A stretch of 64,000 nucleotides of DNA from Methanobacteriota archaeon (GCA_020725925.1 DYTN01000007.1:1-64000); one strand, 5' to 3'; shown: positions 1-7,775, counted from the stretch's first letter. Translations and numbers: made by a program. The notes: generated by a model not told the origin, from the sequence alone.

Positions 1-1
1 G

Positions 2-226
2 CCAGACCTGAAGGTCACCAAGGAGGGCACCATCGCAGTGGACCCCGAGGGCAGGACCTCGAAGAAGGGCGTGTTCGCAGGCGGGGACATCGCCTCAGGG
101 GCGGCGACGGTCATCCTCGCCATGGGCGACGGTAAGCGAGCCGCGCGAGCGATGCACAAGTATGTGATGGAGGACCCGTCCTGGCCCGCGCCCGAGGTCT
201 TCGAGAAGCTCTCGTGCGAGATGTGA
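2..226 (+). CDS. C-terminal end of a GltD-like glutamate synthase small subunit / FAD-NAD(P)H oxidoreductase (partial)
   Basis: Only the last 74 codons lie in the window; the frame is open from base 2 and stops at 224-226. The visible tail contains TSKKGVFAGGDIASGAATVI followed by a Gly-Lys-Arg-Ala-Ala-Arg helix. This is the FAD-contacting C-terminal signature of the GltD / NADPH-dependent glutamate synthase small-subunit family, where 'GVFAGGD' closes the FAD site. The family moves electrons from NAD(P)H to glutamate synthase or to ferredoxin-type partners (NfnB-like). Which of these it is cannot be told from the tail. The family assignment is good, the exact enzyme open. Confidence 0.75.
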   Translation, partial: PDLKVTKEGTIAVDPEGRTSKKGVFAGGDIASGAATVILAMGDGKRAARAMHKYVMEDPSWPAPEVFEKLSCEM

Positions 227-332
227 GCGCGCGCTCGCGGGCCTGATGGAACCCCTGCGGAAACCTCTTCCCTGTCTAGTTCTCAAAAAGCGCACTACGA
301 ACGCATGCAAGCCAGGTTTCGCACTGGAAAAA

Positions 333-2129
333 TCACTTCTGCTTCAGGGGCAGCGTCATGTGGAATGTGCTCCCCTGGCCCTTCTTGCTCTCGAACCACA
401 TCTCGCCCCCGTGGCGCTTGATGACCTCGCGGCTCGTGTACAGGCCGATGCCGACCCTCCCATCCTCCCTGATGAGCCCCGCATCCGCGAGGAAGAACCT
501 GTCGAAGAGCTTGTCCTTGTCCTCCTCCGCGATGCCTATGCCCGTGTCCCTGACCCACAGGTGCACCTTCCCTCCCAGGATGTCCGCGCCGATGGTGATC
601 TTCCCTCCGGGGTTGGTGTACTTGACGGCGTTGCTCACCAGGTTGTCTATCACGTCGTGGACGCGCAGCCGGTCCGCCTGGACGATCGGCAGCTCGTTCC
701 CGAACAGGATGGTGACCGCGTGGTTCTTCGACTTGATCGAATTACCCAGGTCATCGACGACCTCCCTTGTGACCATCGCAACGTTGATGGGCTCGAAGTC
801 CAGGGAGAGCGTCTTCTTCTGCAGCCTGGACATCTCGAGCATCGCTGACACGAGCGCGTTGATCCTGTTGACCTGATCGAGAATGCTCCCGAACTTCTCG
901 TTCATCTTCGGGGTCACCTCGCCGTACATGCCCGCAGAGGCCATCTCGAGGTAGCCGAGGATCGTCGTCAGCGGCGTCCTCAGCTCGTGCGAGATGGTGT
1001 CCACGAGGCTGTCCTTCATCTTGTCCAGGTCCTGTATGTCCTCGTACGCCTTCTGGACCGACTCGAAGTTCTGCTTGAGCTCCTCCCTGAGCCTCGCGTT
1101 CTCGATGGCTATCGCGGCGTGCGCGGCGAAAGGCTCGACGACGGCCACTTCCACCGGGGTGAACTTCCGGGACTTGTCCCTGTAGAGCTCCAACACCCCC
1201 TCGACGCCGCCCTTGCCCTTCAACGGGATCGCCATCATCGTCTGCCTGACCTCTATGTCCTCGATGCCCGGGATGTCCTCGACCCTCGGGTCGGCCATGG
1301 AGTCCTCGACGACCTCGACCTTCCCGAGCCTAGCGACCTCTCCAGCGAGGCCGGAGATCGGGCCCCTGTCGGACATCACCTCGTCTGCGTAGGGGCCCGT
1401 CGCATGGATGGGCACAAGCAGGTTCCTGTTCCAGTCGACCAGGTACACGCTGACCCCGTCGAACGGGACGAGGTCGTTCAACTTCTCGGAGATGACCCCG
1501 AGCGTCTGCTTCAGGTCCAATGGCTGCTGCATCGCCACGGTCGTGTCGATCAGGGCCCTGAACAGCTTCACAGTCCTGTTCAGCGCGCTGACGAGCCTCG
1601 CGTTCGTGATGGCAATGGACGCCATCCTCGCGAAGACCTCCAGGTTCGCGACAAGGGCCTCGTTCGGGAGCTTGCCGCTCCTTGGCCCGTCGGGCTCCAG
1701 GAAGCCGAGCATGTTCCCGTCCGCGTCCTCGAACGCGACGTACAGGACGTCCAGCTCGTGCCAATCGTCCTCGTGCTCTCTCGGGAGACGCACCCTGTCG
1801 GGGTGGAGCACGCTGTAGTAGTCGGTTCCGTTCGCCTCCGGCTTCGCCATGAACAGGTATGTGAGCTTGCCGATGCTTCGGCAGACGGCAAGGTCGTCCT
1901 TGACCGACTTCTTGGACTTCGCCAGGCCCTCGACCTTCTTGGCGATGTGGGCCGGGAACCCCTTCGTCGCCCTGAGGACGAAGTTGTCATGCTCCTCGTC
2001 CAAGAGGAAGGCGTCACAGGCCTCGAAGCCGAAGCTGTCCGTGACGTCGTCGACGATCGTCCGGAGGATGCTGTCGACGTCCCTCTTGCTCATGATGGCC
2101 GCGGCCAGCTCGAGGGTCCTGCCCAGCAT
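333..2129 (-). CDS. Sensor histidine kinase, GAF-GAF-HisKA-HATPase
   Basis: A soluble two-component sensor kinase with no membrane segments. Domain order: a first GAF domain (about residues 20-185), a second GAF domain (about 205-355), a HisKA dimerisation helix with H-box SHELRTPLTTI, and a HATPase domain with the N-box NLVSNAVKYTNPGG, G1 box DTGIGI and G2 box GIGLY. No receiver domain is attached and no response regulator is adjacent, so the partner is elsewhere. Start choice: ATG at 2129 is preceded by GCAGGAC, and a TATA-like AAATATACC (2161-2169, minus) would put transcription start near 2140. ATGs at 2153 and near 2174 are possible longer starts. Ligands of the GAF domains are unknown. 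Confidence 0.85.
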   Translation of the reverse strand: MLGRTLELAAAIMSKRDVDSILRTIVDDVTDSFGFEACDAFLLDEEHDNFVLRATKGFPAHIAKKVEGLAKSKKSVKDDLAVCRSIGKLTYLFMAKPEANGTDYYSVLHPDRVRLPREHEDDWHELDVLYVAFEDADGNMLGFLEPDGPRSGKLPNEALVANLEVFARMASIAITNARLVSALNRTVKLFRALIDTTVAMQQPLDLKQTLGVISEKLNDLVPFDGVSVYLVDWNRNLLVPIHATGPYADEVMSDRGPISGLAGEVARLGKVEVVEDSMADPRVEDIPGIEDIEVRQTMMAIPLKGKGGVEGVLELYRDKSRKFTPVEVAVVEPFAAHAAIAIENARLREELKQNFESVQKAYEDIQDLDKMKDSLVDTISHELRTPLTTILGYLEMASAGMYGEVTPKMNEKFGSILDQVNRINALVSAMLEMSRLQKKTLSLDFEPINVAMVTREVVDDLGNSIKSKNHAVTILFGNELPIVQADRLRVHDVIDNLVSNAVKYTNPGGKITIGADILGGKVHLWVRDTGIGIAEEDKDKLFDRFFLADAGLIREDGRVGIGLYTSREVIKRHGGEMWFESKKGQGSTFHMTLPLKQK

Positions 2130-2309
2130 GTCCTGCTGCACGGGCCTATTCATCACAAGGGGTATATTTCTCATTTGTGGATTGAGGTGTCAGATGTGAG
2201 AATGAAGGCACCGAATGGCTATTATCCGATGCGACGCGGTTGGGTGCGATTGTGCATGAATGGTGCACAACCATTATCTACCCCTTCGGATGTAGCCCCT
2301 GGCGATAGC

Positions 2310-2492
2310 ATGACAATCCGGTTTGACCAGAGACTATGCGACCTCAACCCCTACTGCCCCGTGGCAAGATCCTGCCCAACCGGCGCGCTGCACGTCGACA
2401 GCAAGACCTTCCAGCCCTCATTCGATCCAGAGAAGTGCACGGGCTGCAGGGTGTGCATTCCGAGCTGCCCCAGAGGGGCGGTTTCCGGATAG
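2310..2492 (+). CDS. Small ferredoxin-like 4Fe-4S protein (60 aa)
   Basis: A 60-residue iron-sulfur protein. The C-terminal half has a textbook 4Fe-4S motif CTGCRVCIPSCPRGAV. The N-terminal half has CDLNPYCPVARSCPTGAL, a Cys-x5-Cys-x5-Cys-Pro pattern that is looser than the canonical CxxCxxCxxxCP, so the first cluster may be absent or of another type. It lies tail to tail with the ferredoxin:thioredoxin reductase gene (3-base gap) and could supply electrons to it, which is inference. A TATA-like element (CATTATCTACC near 2268-2280) precedes it. Confidence 0.75.
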   Translation: MTIRFDQRLCDLNPYCPVARSCPTGALHVDSKTFQPSFDPEKCTGCRVCIPSCPRGAVSG

Positions 2493-2495
2493 CGG

Positions 2496-2906
2496 TCACT
2501 GGCTCTTCCAGAAGAACCCGCAGTAGCACTTGCCGTTCCTGTCCACGTCCCCGCCCCTGGTCGGCTTGCAGGGACACTGGAACTCGGGCGTGTGCTCCAT
2601 CCGGCAGGGACAGTAGAAGTCCCCGAACCTCCTGTTCTTTCCGAGGAGACCCTGGAGGATCTCCTCCTTCATCTCGTTGAAGACATAGCCCTTGAGCCTC
2701 GCGTACGCCTCGGCGCGCTCCCGGATCTCCTTCTCCGTGCCCTTGTCGGGTCTATCACCCACCCAGCCCTCGGGAGTCCTCCTGAGAGTGAGCTTCTGGC
2801 CGCATATGGGGCAGGTGACCGTGCTGCCCTCCTTCCAGCCCTCCTGGAACTTGAACCTGGCGAGGCACACGGGGCAGTACACGCGTTCGGGCTTCGCGTC
2901 GCTCAT
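2496..2906 (-). CDS. ftrB: Ferredoxin:thioredoxin reductase catalytic subunit with N-terminal zinc ribbon
   Basis: The C-terminal ~80 residues carry the FTR catalytic-chain signature: YCPCRMEHTPEF, then CPC, then GKCYCGFFW, providing the 4Fe-4S ligands and the redox-active disulfide with a His. FTR reduces thioredoxin-like disulfides with electrons from ferredoxin. The first ~45 residues form a zinc ribbon (YCPVC ... TCPICGQKL), an addition not found in plant FTR beta chains. The start ATG overlaps the stop of the upstream glutaredoxin-like gene by 4 bases (ATGA), so the pair is co-translated and the glutaredoxin is the obvious substrate. No variable alpha chain is seen nearby, as is usual for archaeal FTRs. 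Confidence 0.9.
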   Translation of the reverse strand: MSDAKPERVYCPVCLARFKFQEGWKEGSTVTCPICGQKLTLRRTPEGWVGDRPDKGTEKEIRERAEAYARLKGYVFNEMKEEILQGLLGKNRRFGDFYCPCRMEHTPEFQCPCKPTRGGDVDRNGKCYCGFFWKSQ

Positions 2907-3163
2907 AGCTTCAATGCCTTCCTCAGCTTGTCCTCGTCGTGCCCGACGATGATCTCCTTGCCTATGATCACCACTGGGAACGACCTCCTTCCCGTGAGCT
3001 TCTCGACCTCCTCGAGAGCCTCATCCTGCTTGTTGTCCGCGAGGAGGTCGACATCCACGCAGTCGTACACGATCTTGTGCTCCTCCAGGAAGCGCTTCGT
3101 TCTCTTGCAGTATGGGCAAGTGCTCAATGCGTAGACCTTGGGCTTCTCCTTCATCTGGCTCAC
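2903..3163 (-). CDS. Glutaredoxin-like thiol-disulfide protein
   Basis: An 86-residue thioredoxin-fold protein with active site CPYC at residues 18-21 and the cis-Pro loop RSFPVVIIGKEIIVG. It resembles archaeal glutaredoxins/NrdH-type redoxins, which act as small electron carriers. It is the first gene of a two-gene operon with the FTR catalytic subunit (4-base overlap), implying ferredoxin to FTR to redoxin electron flow. A TATA-like AACATATTATG lies at about 3216-3226 on the minus strand, 50-60 bases upstream of the start. Confidence 0.88.
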   Translation of the reverse strand: MSQMKEKPKVYALSTCPYCKRTKRFLEEHKIVYDCVDVDLLADNKQDEALEEVEKLTGRRSFPVVIIGKEIIVGHDEDKLRKALKL

Positions 3164-3254
3164 GTCCCTGACGGCTCGGTCGTCATCGCGACGCTTGGAC
3201 GGATGAAATCGCTAGCATAATATGTTTCCCCAGAACAGCCATCGCAGGGCCAGA

Positions 3255-4337
3255 CTACGCGCCAAGCACTCGCCTGCATATGTCCAGCTGCTTCGCGACC
3301 TGGCCGTGCAGGTCGTCCGCACCGAACCTCATCTTCACATGCTCCCTGCCGTAGTCCGAGCTCCCCTTCCCCGCCCACTCGCCGAGGACAAGCAGCACGT
3401 CGCCGTCCAGGGATATCACGCCGAATGTGACTGCAAGATCGTATATCAGGTCGGAGACCTTCCAGGGGTCTATCCTCGCGTGCTCCGGTATGCCGAACGG
3501 GAGCTCGAGCTGCATGGTCATCAGCTCGCTCGTCCTCGCGTGGTTGACCATGTCCTCGTCCGCAGTCAGGAGGAAGACGTCGTAGTCCCCTCCCCTTGCC
3601 CAGTGCTTGTACGACTGTGCGATCTCGATGTCGTTCCTCTCCTTCCCCTTGACGGGAGTGCCCTTGATCCTCAGGGCGCGCAGCTCCGTGAGGAGGAAGT
3701 TCATCTCGTTGAAGGCCAACTTCGCTATCCTCTCTCGCCTCCCGCTGGCATTGGCGAACTCCCGCAGGAGCTCGGGGTGCGCCAGAGTCTCGCCGAGGGC
3801 CCTGATCTCGTCCCTCGAGTACTTGTGCGTTATCTTCGAGTCGATCTCCATCTGGACTATCTCGCTCAGGACGTACCTGAAGTCCTGCGCCTCCACCGCC
3901 CGGCCAGCCTCGTCCCGCAGAGGCAGATGCCTGGACAGGAACCTGTCGTAGAGTATGTTCGTGTCCAGGGCCACGAAGACCGGCCTCGGGCGCTTGTTCG
4001 GGTCACGGGCCTCCTCCCGCAGGTCCAGGAGCTTCCTAGTGATCTCGGCCTCGTTCTTGTAGCTCAGGAACCCGGACGATAGCATGCAGTTCCTCAGGTC
4101 GGTGTAGCTCGGGAGCTCGTCCGCGCTTGCGGACCTGTCGAGCGGCTTCCTGCTCGAGCGCGCCCAATCGAAGGCGTCGGACCTGACTATGTGCGTGAGC
4201 TCGGGTTTGTCGATGTCCACGGTGAACAGCTCAGTGTCAAAGAAGGGGTAGGAGACGTGCACATACCTCCTCTCGCCCCTGTAGATGGCATTGAGGAGTA
4301 TCTGGAGCTCCCGCCTGGACATCACGAGCTCCTTCAC
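3255..4337 (-). CDS. PIN-domain ribonuclease-like protein, coupled to CARF-like gene
   Basis: A 360-residue protein. The N-terminal ~115 residues are unrecognised. From about residue 118 there is a PIN-like nuclease domain with all acidic positions retained: D125 (ALDTN), E164 (QMEID), D236 (ERNDIEIA) and D260/D262 (LTADEDM). PIN domains are metal-dependent RNases. The GTG start at 4337 overlaps the stop of the upstream gene as GTGA; an internal ATG at 4322 is the alternative. The tight coupling to a CARF-like protein suggests a sensor/effector pair, possibly a nucleotide-signalled RNase. No antitoxin-like gene is adjacent. PIN assignment is good; the biological role is inference. Confidence 0.72.
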   Translation of the reverse strand: MKELVMSRRELQILLNAIYRGERRYVHVSYPFFDTELFTVDIDKPELTHIVRSDAFDWARSSRKPLDRSASADELPSYTDLRNCMLSSGFLSYKNEAEITRKLLDLREEARDPNKRPRPVFVALDTNILYDRFLSRHLPLRDEAGRAVEAQDFRYVLSEIVQMEIDSKITHKYSRDEIRALGETLAHPELLREFANASGRRERIAKLAFNEMNFLLTELRALRIKGTPVKGKERNDIEIAQSYKHWARGGDYDVFLLTADEDMVNHARTSELMTMQLELPFGIPEHARIDPWKVSDLIYDLAVTFGVISLDGDVLLVLGEWAGKGSSDYGREHVKMRFGADDLHGQVAKQLDICRRVLGA

Positions 4338-4813
4338 TTCCACACCTCCTCCTTGAGGTCGACGAAGTGCTGCAGGTGGAAGGGAATCATGGGGTACGGG
4401 TTGTTCGACTTGCGCATGTCCTCGAGGTAGAGGTAGTAGACGTGGTCGACCTGCTTCTGCCAGGCGGACAGGAGGGCCGAGGATATGATCGCCTTTCTCC
4501 CGGGCGTTATGTCTATCGCAACCTCGTTCCCGCCGCCCCTCTCCTGCTCCATGACGCTCGTGATCTTCTTCCCAGACGAGGTGAAGTCCCCCTCGTCTAT
4601 AGCTATCAGGACAGGCTCGACGGCCCTGCCGTAGGATTCTGTCAGGAGTCTGATCCACCGGGCCAGTTCGCCAGCCTCCCTCTCCCTTCCCCGCGTGACG
4701 AAGAGGTAGACCCTGTCGGGCACGAAGCCCTTGCAGCAGATGGCCGCCCAGAGGCTGTTCAGCACTGGCCACCTGCTGATCCCCGTCATTGTGATGTAGA
4801 CTCTCTCGACCAT
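4334..4813 (-). CDS. CARF-like Rossmann-fold protein (159 aa), putative ligand sensor
   Basis: A small single-domain protein. It begins with a hydrophobic strand and Thr/Gly loop (residues 4-16), followed by PDRVYLFVT (32-40). A second conserved segment is VAIDITPGRKAIISSALLSA (98-117), resembling the strand plus '[DN]xTxGxK' loop of CARF domains such as those of Card1/Can2-type proteins, which bind cyclic oligoadenylates. A strand VDHVYYLYLED follows. I recognise the fold pattern rather than a named family. TATA at 4841-4850 places the transcript start just upstream of the ATG. It is translationally coupled (GTGA) to the PIN-domain gene. Confidence 0.6.
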   Translation of the reverse strand: MVERVYITMTGISRWPVLNSLWAAICCKGFVPDRVYLFVTRGREREAGELARWIRLLTESYGRAVEPVLIAIDEGDFTSSGKKITSVMEQERGGGNEVAIDITPGRKAIISSALLSAWQKQVDHVYYLYLEDMRKSNNPYPMIPFHLQHFVDLKEEVWK

Positions 4814-4840
4814 GTCCAGGCTGGGAAGGAATTGGTGCGG

Positions 4841-4850
4841 GATATAATTC
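4841..4850 (-). promoter_or_regulatory. TATA box of the CARF-like/PIN operon
   Basis: On the minus strand the sequence reads GAATTATATC. It is centred about 32 bases upstream of the ATG at 4813, so transcription would begin only a few bases before the start codon, giving an almost leaderless message. This supports the chosen start. Confidence 0.6.
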
Positions 4851-4892
4851 TCGGATGCTCCGTTCGATGGCCAAACGCCCTCCGCCTAGTAT

Positions 4893-5174
4893 GTGTCATT
4901 GCCCATGGCCGACGATTCGCCGCCTGAGCGGCAGATTGGCGATATTTGGACGGTGTCTTTCATATACCTCCATGCAATTCCTTGTCACGGGGGTGTAAGC
5001 CTGAGGAAGATTTGGATAGTCGCAGCTGGAGTGTTAGCCCTTGGAGTGACAGCTGCGCTGGCAGTCTTGGGTGTAGCACCAGACGGAGGTCACGCGTGGT
5101 TCAGCATTCAGGCCGGCCTGAAGTCCGCTGTATCGAGCGTTGCGACCCCGACTGGTGGGCACGCTTGGTTCTGA
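4893..5174 (+). CDS. Small exported or membrane peptide with duplicated GGHAWF motif
   Basis: The frame ends with a hydrophobic segment (KIWIVAAGVLALGVTAALAV) and a short tail in which GGHAWF occurs twice: bases 5085-5102, and 5154-5171 immediately before the stop. The mature tail would be about 30 residues. ATGs at 4893 and 4905 exist, but a TATA-like TTTCATATACC (about 4966-4976) suggests initiation near 5000, where only non-standard codons (CTG 5001) are in frame. The start is therefore unresolved. I do not recognise the family. The repeat with synonymous differences (GCG versus GCT, GGA-GGT versus GGT-GGG) argues for selection on the peptide. Confidence 0.4.
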   Translation: MSLPMADDSPPERQIGDIWTVSFIYLHAIPCHGGVSLRKIWIVAAGVLALGVTAALAVLGVAPDGGHAWFSIQAGLKSAVSSVATPTGGHAWF

Positions 5175-5251
5175 GGGATCCGAGCAACGAGCGCGGGATC
5201 GCGAGCAGGCGGTCCCCGTCCAAAACCCTAGAAAACCTCTTGAAACCGCCT

Positions 5252-6553
5252 TCAAGCAGCCGCGAGGCGGCTCTCCGCGGCCCTGGCTCTCTCGATGTTG
5301 CCGATCGCGCGATATATCCTAGAAGACTTCTTGAGCAGTTTCGCCGCCAATCTTGGGTTGAGCATCGCCTTGGTCAAGGCCATTCCGTACTCGTAGCAGC
5401 AGGCGGCTAGGGTGTCCTCCACTCCCGATGCGTCGGCGGCTCTGACGCTCTTCTCGAACCATTCCACGGCCTTGTCGAGGTTCGAGTTGCGGAACTCCAC
5501 GTATCCGTAGTTCCTATAGGCCAGGGCGAGCATGTTGTTGTTGTGCGGCTCCTTGAATATGCTCACTGCCTCGTCCGAGTAGGTTATCGCCCGATGCAGG
5601 TCTCCGGTCCTCGAGTAGCAGTAGCCGGCATTCACCAGTGAGATGCCGAGGAGGTCTCTGCTCTTGAGGAGTCTCGAGGATGCGATGGTCTTCTCGAAGT
5701 ACTCCGCGGCTGCATCGAACCTCTCCCGGGAGAGGTTGAGCACCCCCAGATTGTTCGACGCTCTTGCCGCCCTGGCGTTGTCCCCCACATCGAGGAAGTA
5801 CTCGAGTGCGCGCTTCGTCGCCCTCTCGGACTCCTCCGTCCGTCCCTCGAGGTCGTAGATGATCGCCAGGTTGCCCTCAGCCATCGCCTCGAGGCCCCTG
5901 TCGCCGATCGCTCTTGCCATGGCGAGGCTGCTCTCGAAGCACCTCATAGCTGATGCGTGGTCCCCCTTGTTGCCGTACACGACACCCAGGGACCGGTTTG
6001 TCATCGCGACGCCTTTCCTGTCCCCGCAATCCATGTATCTCTCCATGGCGCCAAGGAAGGATTCGAGCGCCTCCTCCCACTTGTTCTGCGCGATCTCGAC
6101 GTTTCCCTGCTGGTAGAGCGAGAAGGCGAGGGATTCCATGTCCTTGGTGCGCTCGGCGATCCTCTTGAGTTCATAGCAGTTGACCAGCGCACTGTCCCAG
6201 TTGCCCATCTCGCACTCGATGGCGATGAGCTTCTTCAGGCCTTCCTTCTTGGGGCCGTTCACGCTGCCGTCGACCGCCCTCAGCACCTCGACCTGGTTCA
6301 GGGTGTTCCTCTCGAGGGACTTGATGTCGGGGCACTCCGCGATGATGCGGCGCCCCTCCTTGGTCAATGAGTAGCTCTCCTCGAAATCGGCCATGCCTCC
6401 GTGGCCTATCCATCCCAGGTCCTGAATGCCCCGCATGGCCGCCACACGGTGTTCCTTCGGGATTCCTTCAAGGCCGGACTTGATGAGGAGCTGCCTGTTC
6501 TCCTCTCCGAGAACGTAGAAGATGAGCGTCTCTAGCTCCTTTCTAGTGGCCAT
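5252..6553 (-). CDS. Winged-helix plus TPR-repeat protein, probable regulator
   Basis: A 433-residue cytosolic protein. The N-terminal ~90 residues look like a winged-helix domain (EEHRVAAMRG ... EESYSLTKEGRRIIAECPDI), followed by about eight tetratricopeptide repeats (for example SLGVVYGNKGDHASAMRCFE, NNLGVLNLSRERFDAAAEYF, NYGYVEFRNSNLDKAVEWFE). Such archaeal proteins are generally annotated as TPR transcriptional regulators or scaffolds; ligand and target are unknown. The ATG at 6553 follows GGGGAGCAA, a good ribosome site, and is preferred over a longer start at 6622. It is transcribed away from the methyltransferase gene. Confidence 0.8.
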   Translation of the reverse strand: MATRKELETLIFYVLGEENRQLLIKSGLEGIPKEHRVAAMRGIQDLGWIGHGGMADFEESYSLTKEGRRIIAECPDIKSLERNTLNQVEVLRAVDGSVNGPKKEGLKKLIAIECEMGNWDSALVNCYELKRIAERTKDMESLAFSLYQQGNVEIAQNKWEEALESFLGAMERYMDCGDRKGVAMTNRSLGVVYGNKGDHASAMRCFESSLAMARAIGDRGLEAMAEGNLAIIYDLEGRTEESERATKRALEYFLDVGDNARAARASNNLGVLNLSRERFDAAAEYFEKTIASSRLLKSRDLLGISLVNAGYCYSRTGDLHRAITYSDEAVSIFKEPHNNNMLALAYRNYGYVEFRNSNLDKAVEWFEKSVRAADASGVEDTLAACCYEYGMALTKAMLNPRLAAKLLKKSSRIYRAIGNIERARAAESRLAAA

Positions 6554-6795
6554 TTGCTCCCCCTGGAAGAGGAGTTGTTGAATGGACCTCCTTAGTAGAT
6601 ATAGTTGTCCATAAGAAGTCATGGTCTGGCCTCCATCCTGCCCAGCCGGCCTCCGGCCAGCGTTTCCGATGGAGAGTCACGTGCGCTGCCTCCTACTGAC
6701 CACTTCTGAGACAGGGACAAGAGCTATCCTGCTGTTGTCGCTAGGACCATGGGACAAGCAGGCATCCACCATCGATCGTATGAGGTGTGACCGAA

Positions 6796-7371
6796 ATGAG
6801 GCATGCATCTCGCAGGTTCTCGGCCGAAGGCGATTTTGTCGAGCGTCTCGAGGGAAGGCAGCGCAGGGAACTCGTGCCGTTGGACGAGATCATCCCGAGG
6901 CTCAAGCTCGATAGGGACGACATCGTGCTGGACCTCGGGGCCGGCATCGGTTACTTCACGTTCCCAGCCGCAAGGGCAGCCCGCGAGGTCGTATCCCTGG
7001 ACATTGAGCCGAAGATGTTGGAGCTCCTCTCTTCGAGGAAGGAATCGAGCGGCTCGGACAACGTGCATCCGCTCCGCGGGGAGATGACCGCCATGCCCGT
7101 CGGAGGATCGTCCGCGGATCATGTCCTCGCGGCGTTCGTGTACCACGAGGTGTCGAGTCAGAAGGCGCTCCTCCGGGAATGCGCCAGGGTGCTCAGGCCA
7201 AAGGGGACGCTCACAATCATCGACTTCCAGAAGCGCGAGACCCCGATCGGTCCTCCCGTGAGCGAGAGAATGCCCCCGGCGCATGTGATCAGGACTGCGA
7301 AGGAGTGGTTCTCTCTCGAAGCGAGGTTCGAGACGGAGGTGTACTATCTCCTCCGCTTCGTCAAGCTGTGA
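6796..7371 (+). CDS. Class I SAM-dependent methyltransferase
   Basis: About 190 residues with the Rossmann methyltransferase motifs: motif I VLDLGAGIGYFTFPAA, the acidic end of strand 2 (VVSLDIEPKML), and post-motif segments ADHVLAAFVYHEV and RVLRPKGTLTIIDFQKRE. This is the UbiE/Methyltransf_11 type acting on small molecules or an unknown substrate. The ATG at 6796 has GAGGTG seven bases upstream; a GTG at 6787 is the alternative. It ends seven bases before the convergent tRNA-Asp gene. The substrate cannot be inferred from context. Confidence 0.85.
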   Translation: MRHASRRFSAEGDFVERLEGRQRRELVPLDEIIPRLKLDRDDIVLDLGAGIGYFTFPAARAAREVVSLDIEPKMLELLSSRKESSGSDNVHPLRGEMTAMPVGGSSADHVLAAFVYHEVSSQKALLRECARVLRPKGTLTIIDFQKRETPIGPPVSERMPPAHVIRTAKEWFSLEARFETEVYYLLRFVKL

Positions 7372-7377
7372 AGACGG

Positions 7378-7453
7378 TGGCGCCCCGGTCGGGATTCGGA
7401 CCCGAGTCCCGAGCTCGACAGGCTCGGATGATAGACCGCTACACTACCGGGGC
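7378..7453 (-). tRNA. tRNA-Asp (GTC), CCA encoded
   Basis: The minus strand gives acceptor stem GCCCCGG (7453-7447) paired with CCGGGGC (7388-7382), discriminator G at 7381 and an encoded CCA at 7380-7378. The anticodon stem-loop is CGAGC-CTGTCGA-GCTCG with anticodon GTC. The T arm is TCGGG-TCCGAAT-CCCGA. The T loop has C at position 55 where nearly all tRNAs have U (pseudouridine 55); the rest of the fold is regular. Confidence 0.95.
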
Positions 7454-7515
7454 ATGGGATCAAGCGCCCTGGATGAGCGGGCTCCAAGGCGCCTTCTTGA
7501 GGCAAAAGCGAACTG

Positions 7516-7527
7516 CGTATTTAAGCG
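7516..7527 (-). promoter_or_regulatory. TATA box upstream of tRNA-Asp
   Basis: The minus strand reads CGCTTAAATACG, matching an archaeal TATA element. It lies about 65 bases upstream of the tRNA 5' end, predicting a 5' leader of about 40 bases to be removed by RNase P. Nothing else was seen between 7454 and 7577. Confidence 0.5.
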
Positions 7528-7577
7528 TTGGCGGCTTGCGGAGGATGCTGGCTCTAGCGCTCTCCTCGGCCTCTGGC

Positions 7578-7775
7578 TCAGGCCTTGTTCTCTTCGGGCT
7601 TCGCGACTGCGGCAGCCTCTGCGACCGGCGCGGGTGCGGGCTTTGGCAGGTCGGGGAACTCTTCGACGGGCCTCGTGGTGTACACGCCGCACTTCATGCA
7701 GAAGAAGGTCACGAAGTCGTCGTCCTTGTCGTCCGCTATGAGCTCCTTGCCGCAAATCCTGCACTTGGTCTTCAT
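7578..7775 (-). CDS. Small zinc-ribbon protein with Ala/Pro-rich tail
   Basis: About 65 residues. The N-terminal half is a zinc ribbon, CRICGKEL ... FFCMKCGVYT, and the rest is a low-complexity PAPAPVAEAAAVAKPEE tail. No catalytic feature is seen; such archaeal mini-proteins often bind nucleic acid or protein. A TTG at 7799 gives an eight-residue longer form. A TATA-like GCTTAAAC at 7830-7838 (minus) would place the transcript start just upstream of either start. Function unknown. Confidence 0.65.
   Translation of the reverse strand: MKTKCRICGKELIADDKDDDFVTFFCMKCGVYTTRPVEEFPDLPKPAPAPVAEAAAVAKPEENKA

Noticed and set aside
987-2492. Long open frame on the plus strand across the histidine kinase gene
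   Set aside because: Its upstream part is antisense to a kinase with complete motifs; only the last 61 codons (2310-2492) encode a recognisable protein, the ferredoxin-like one.
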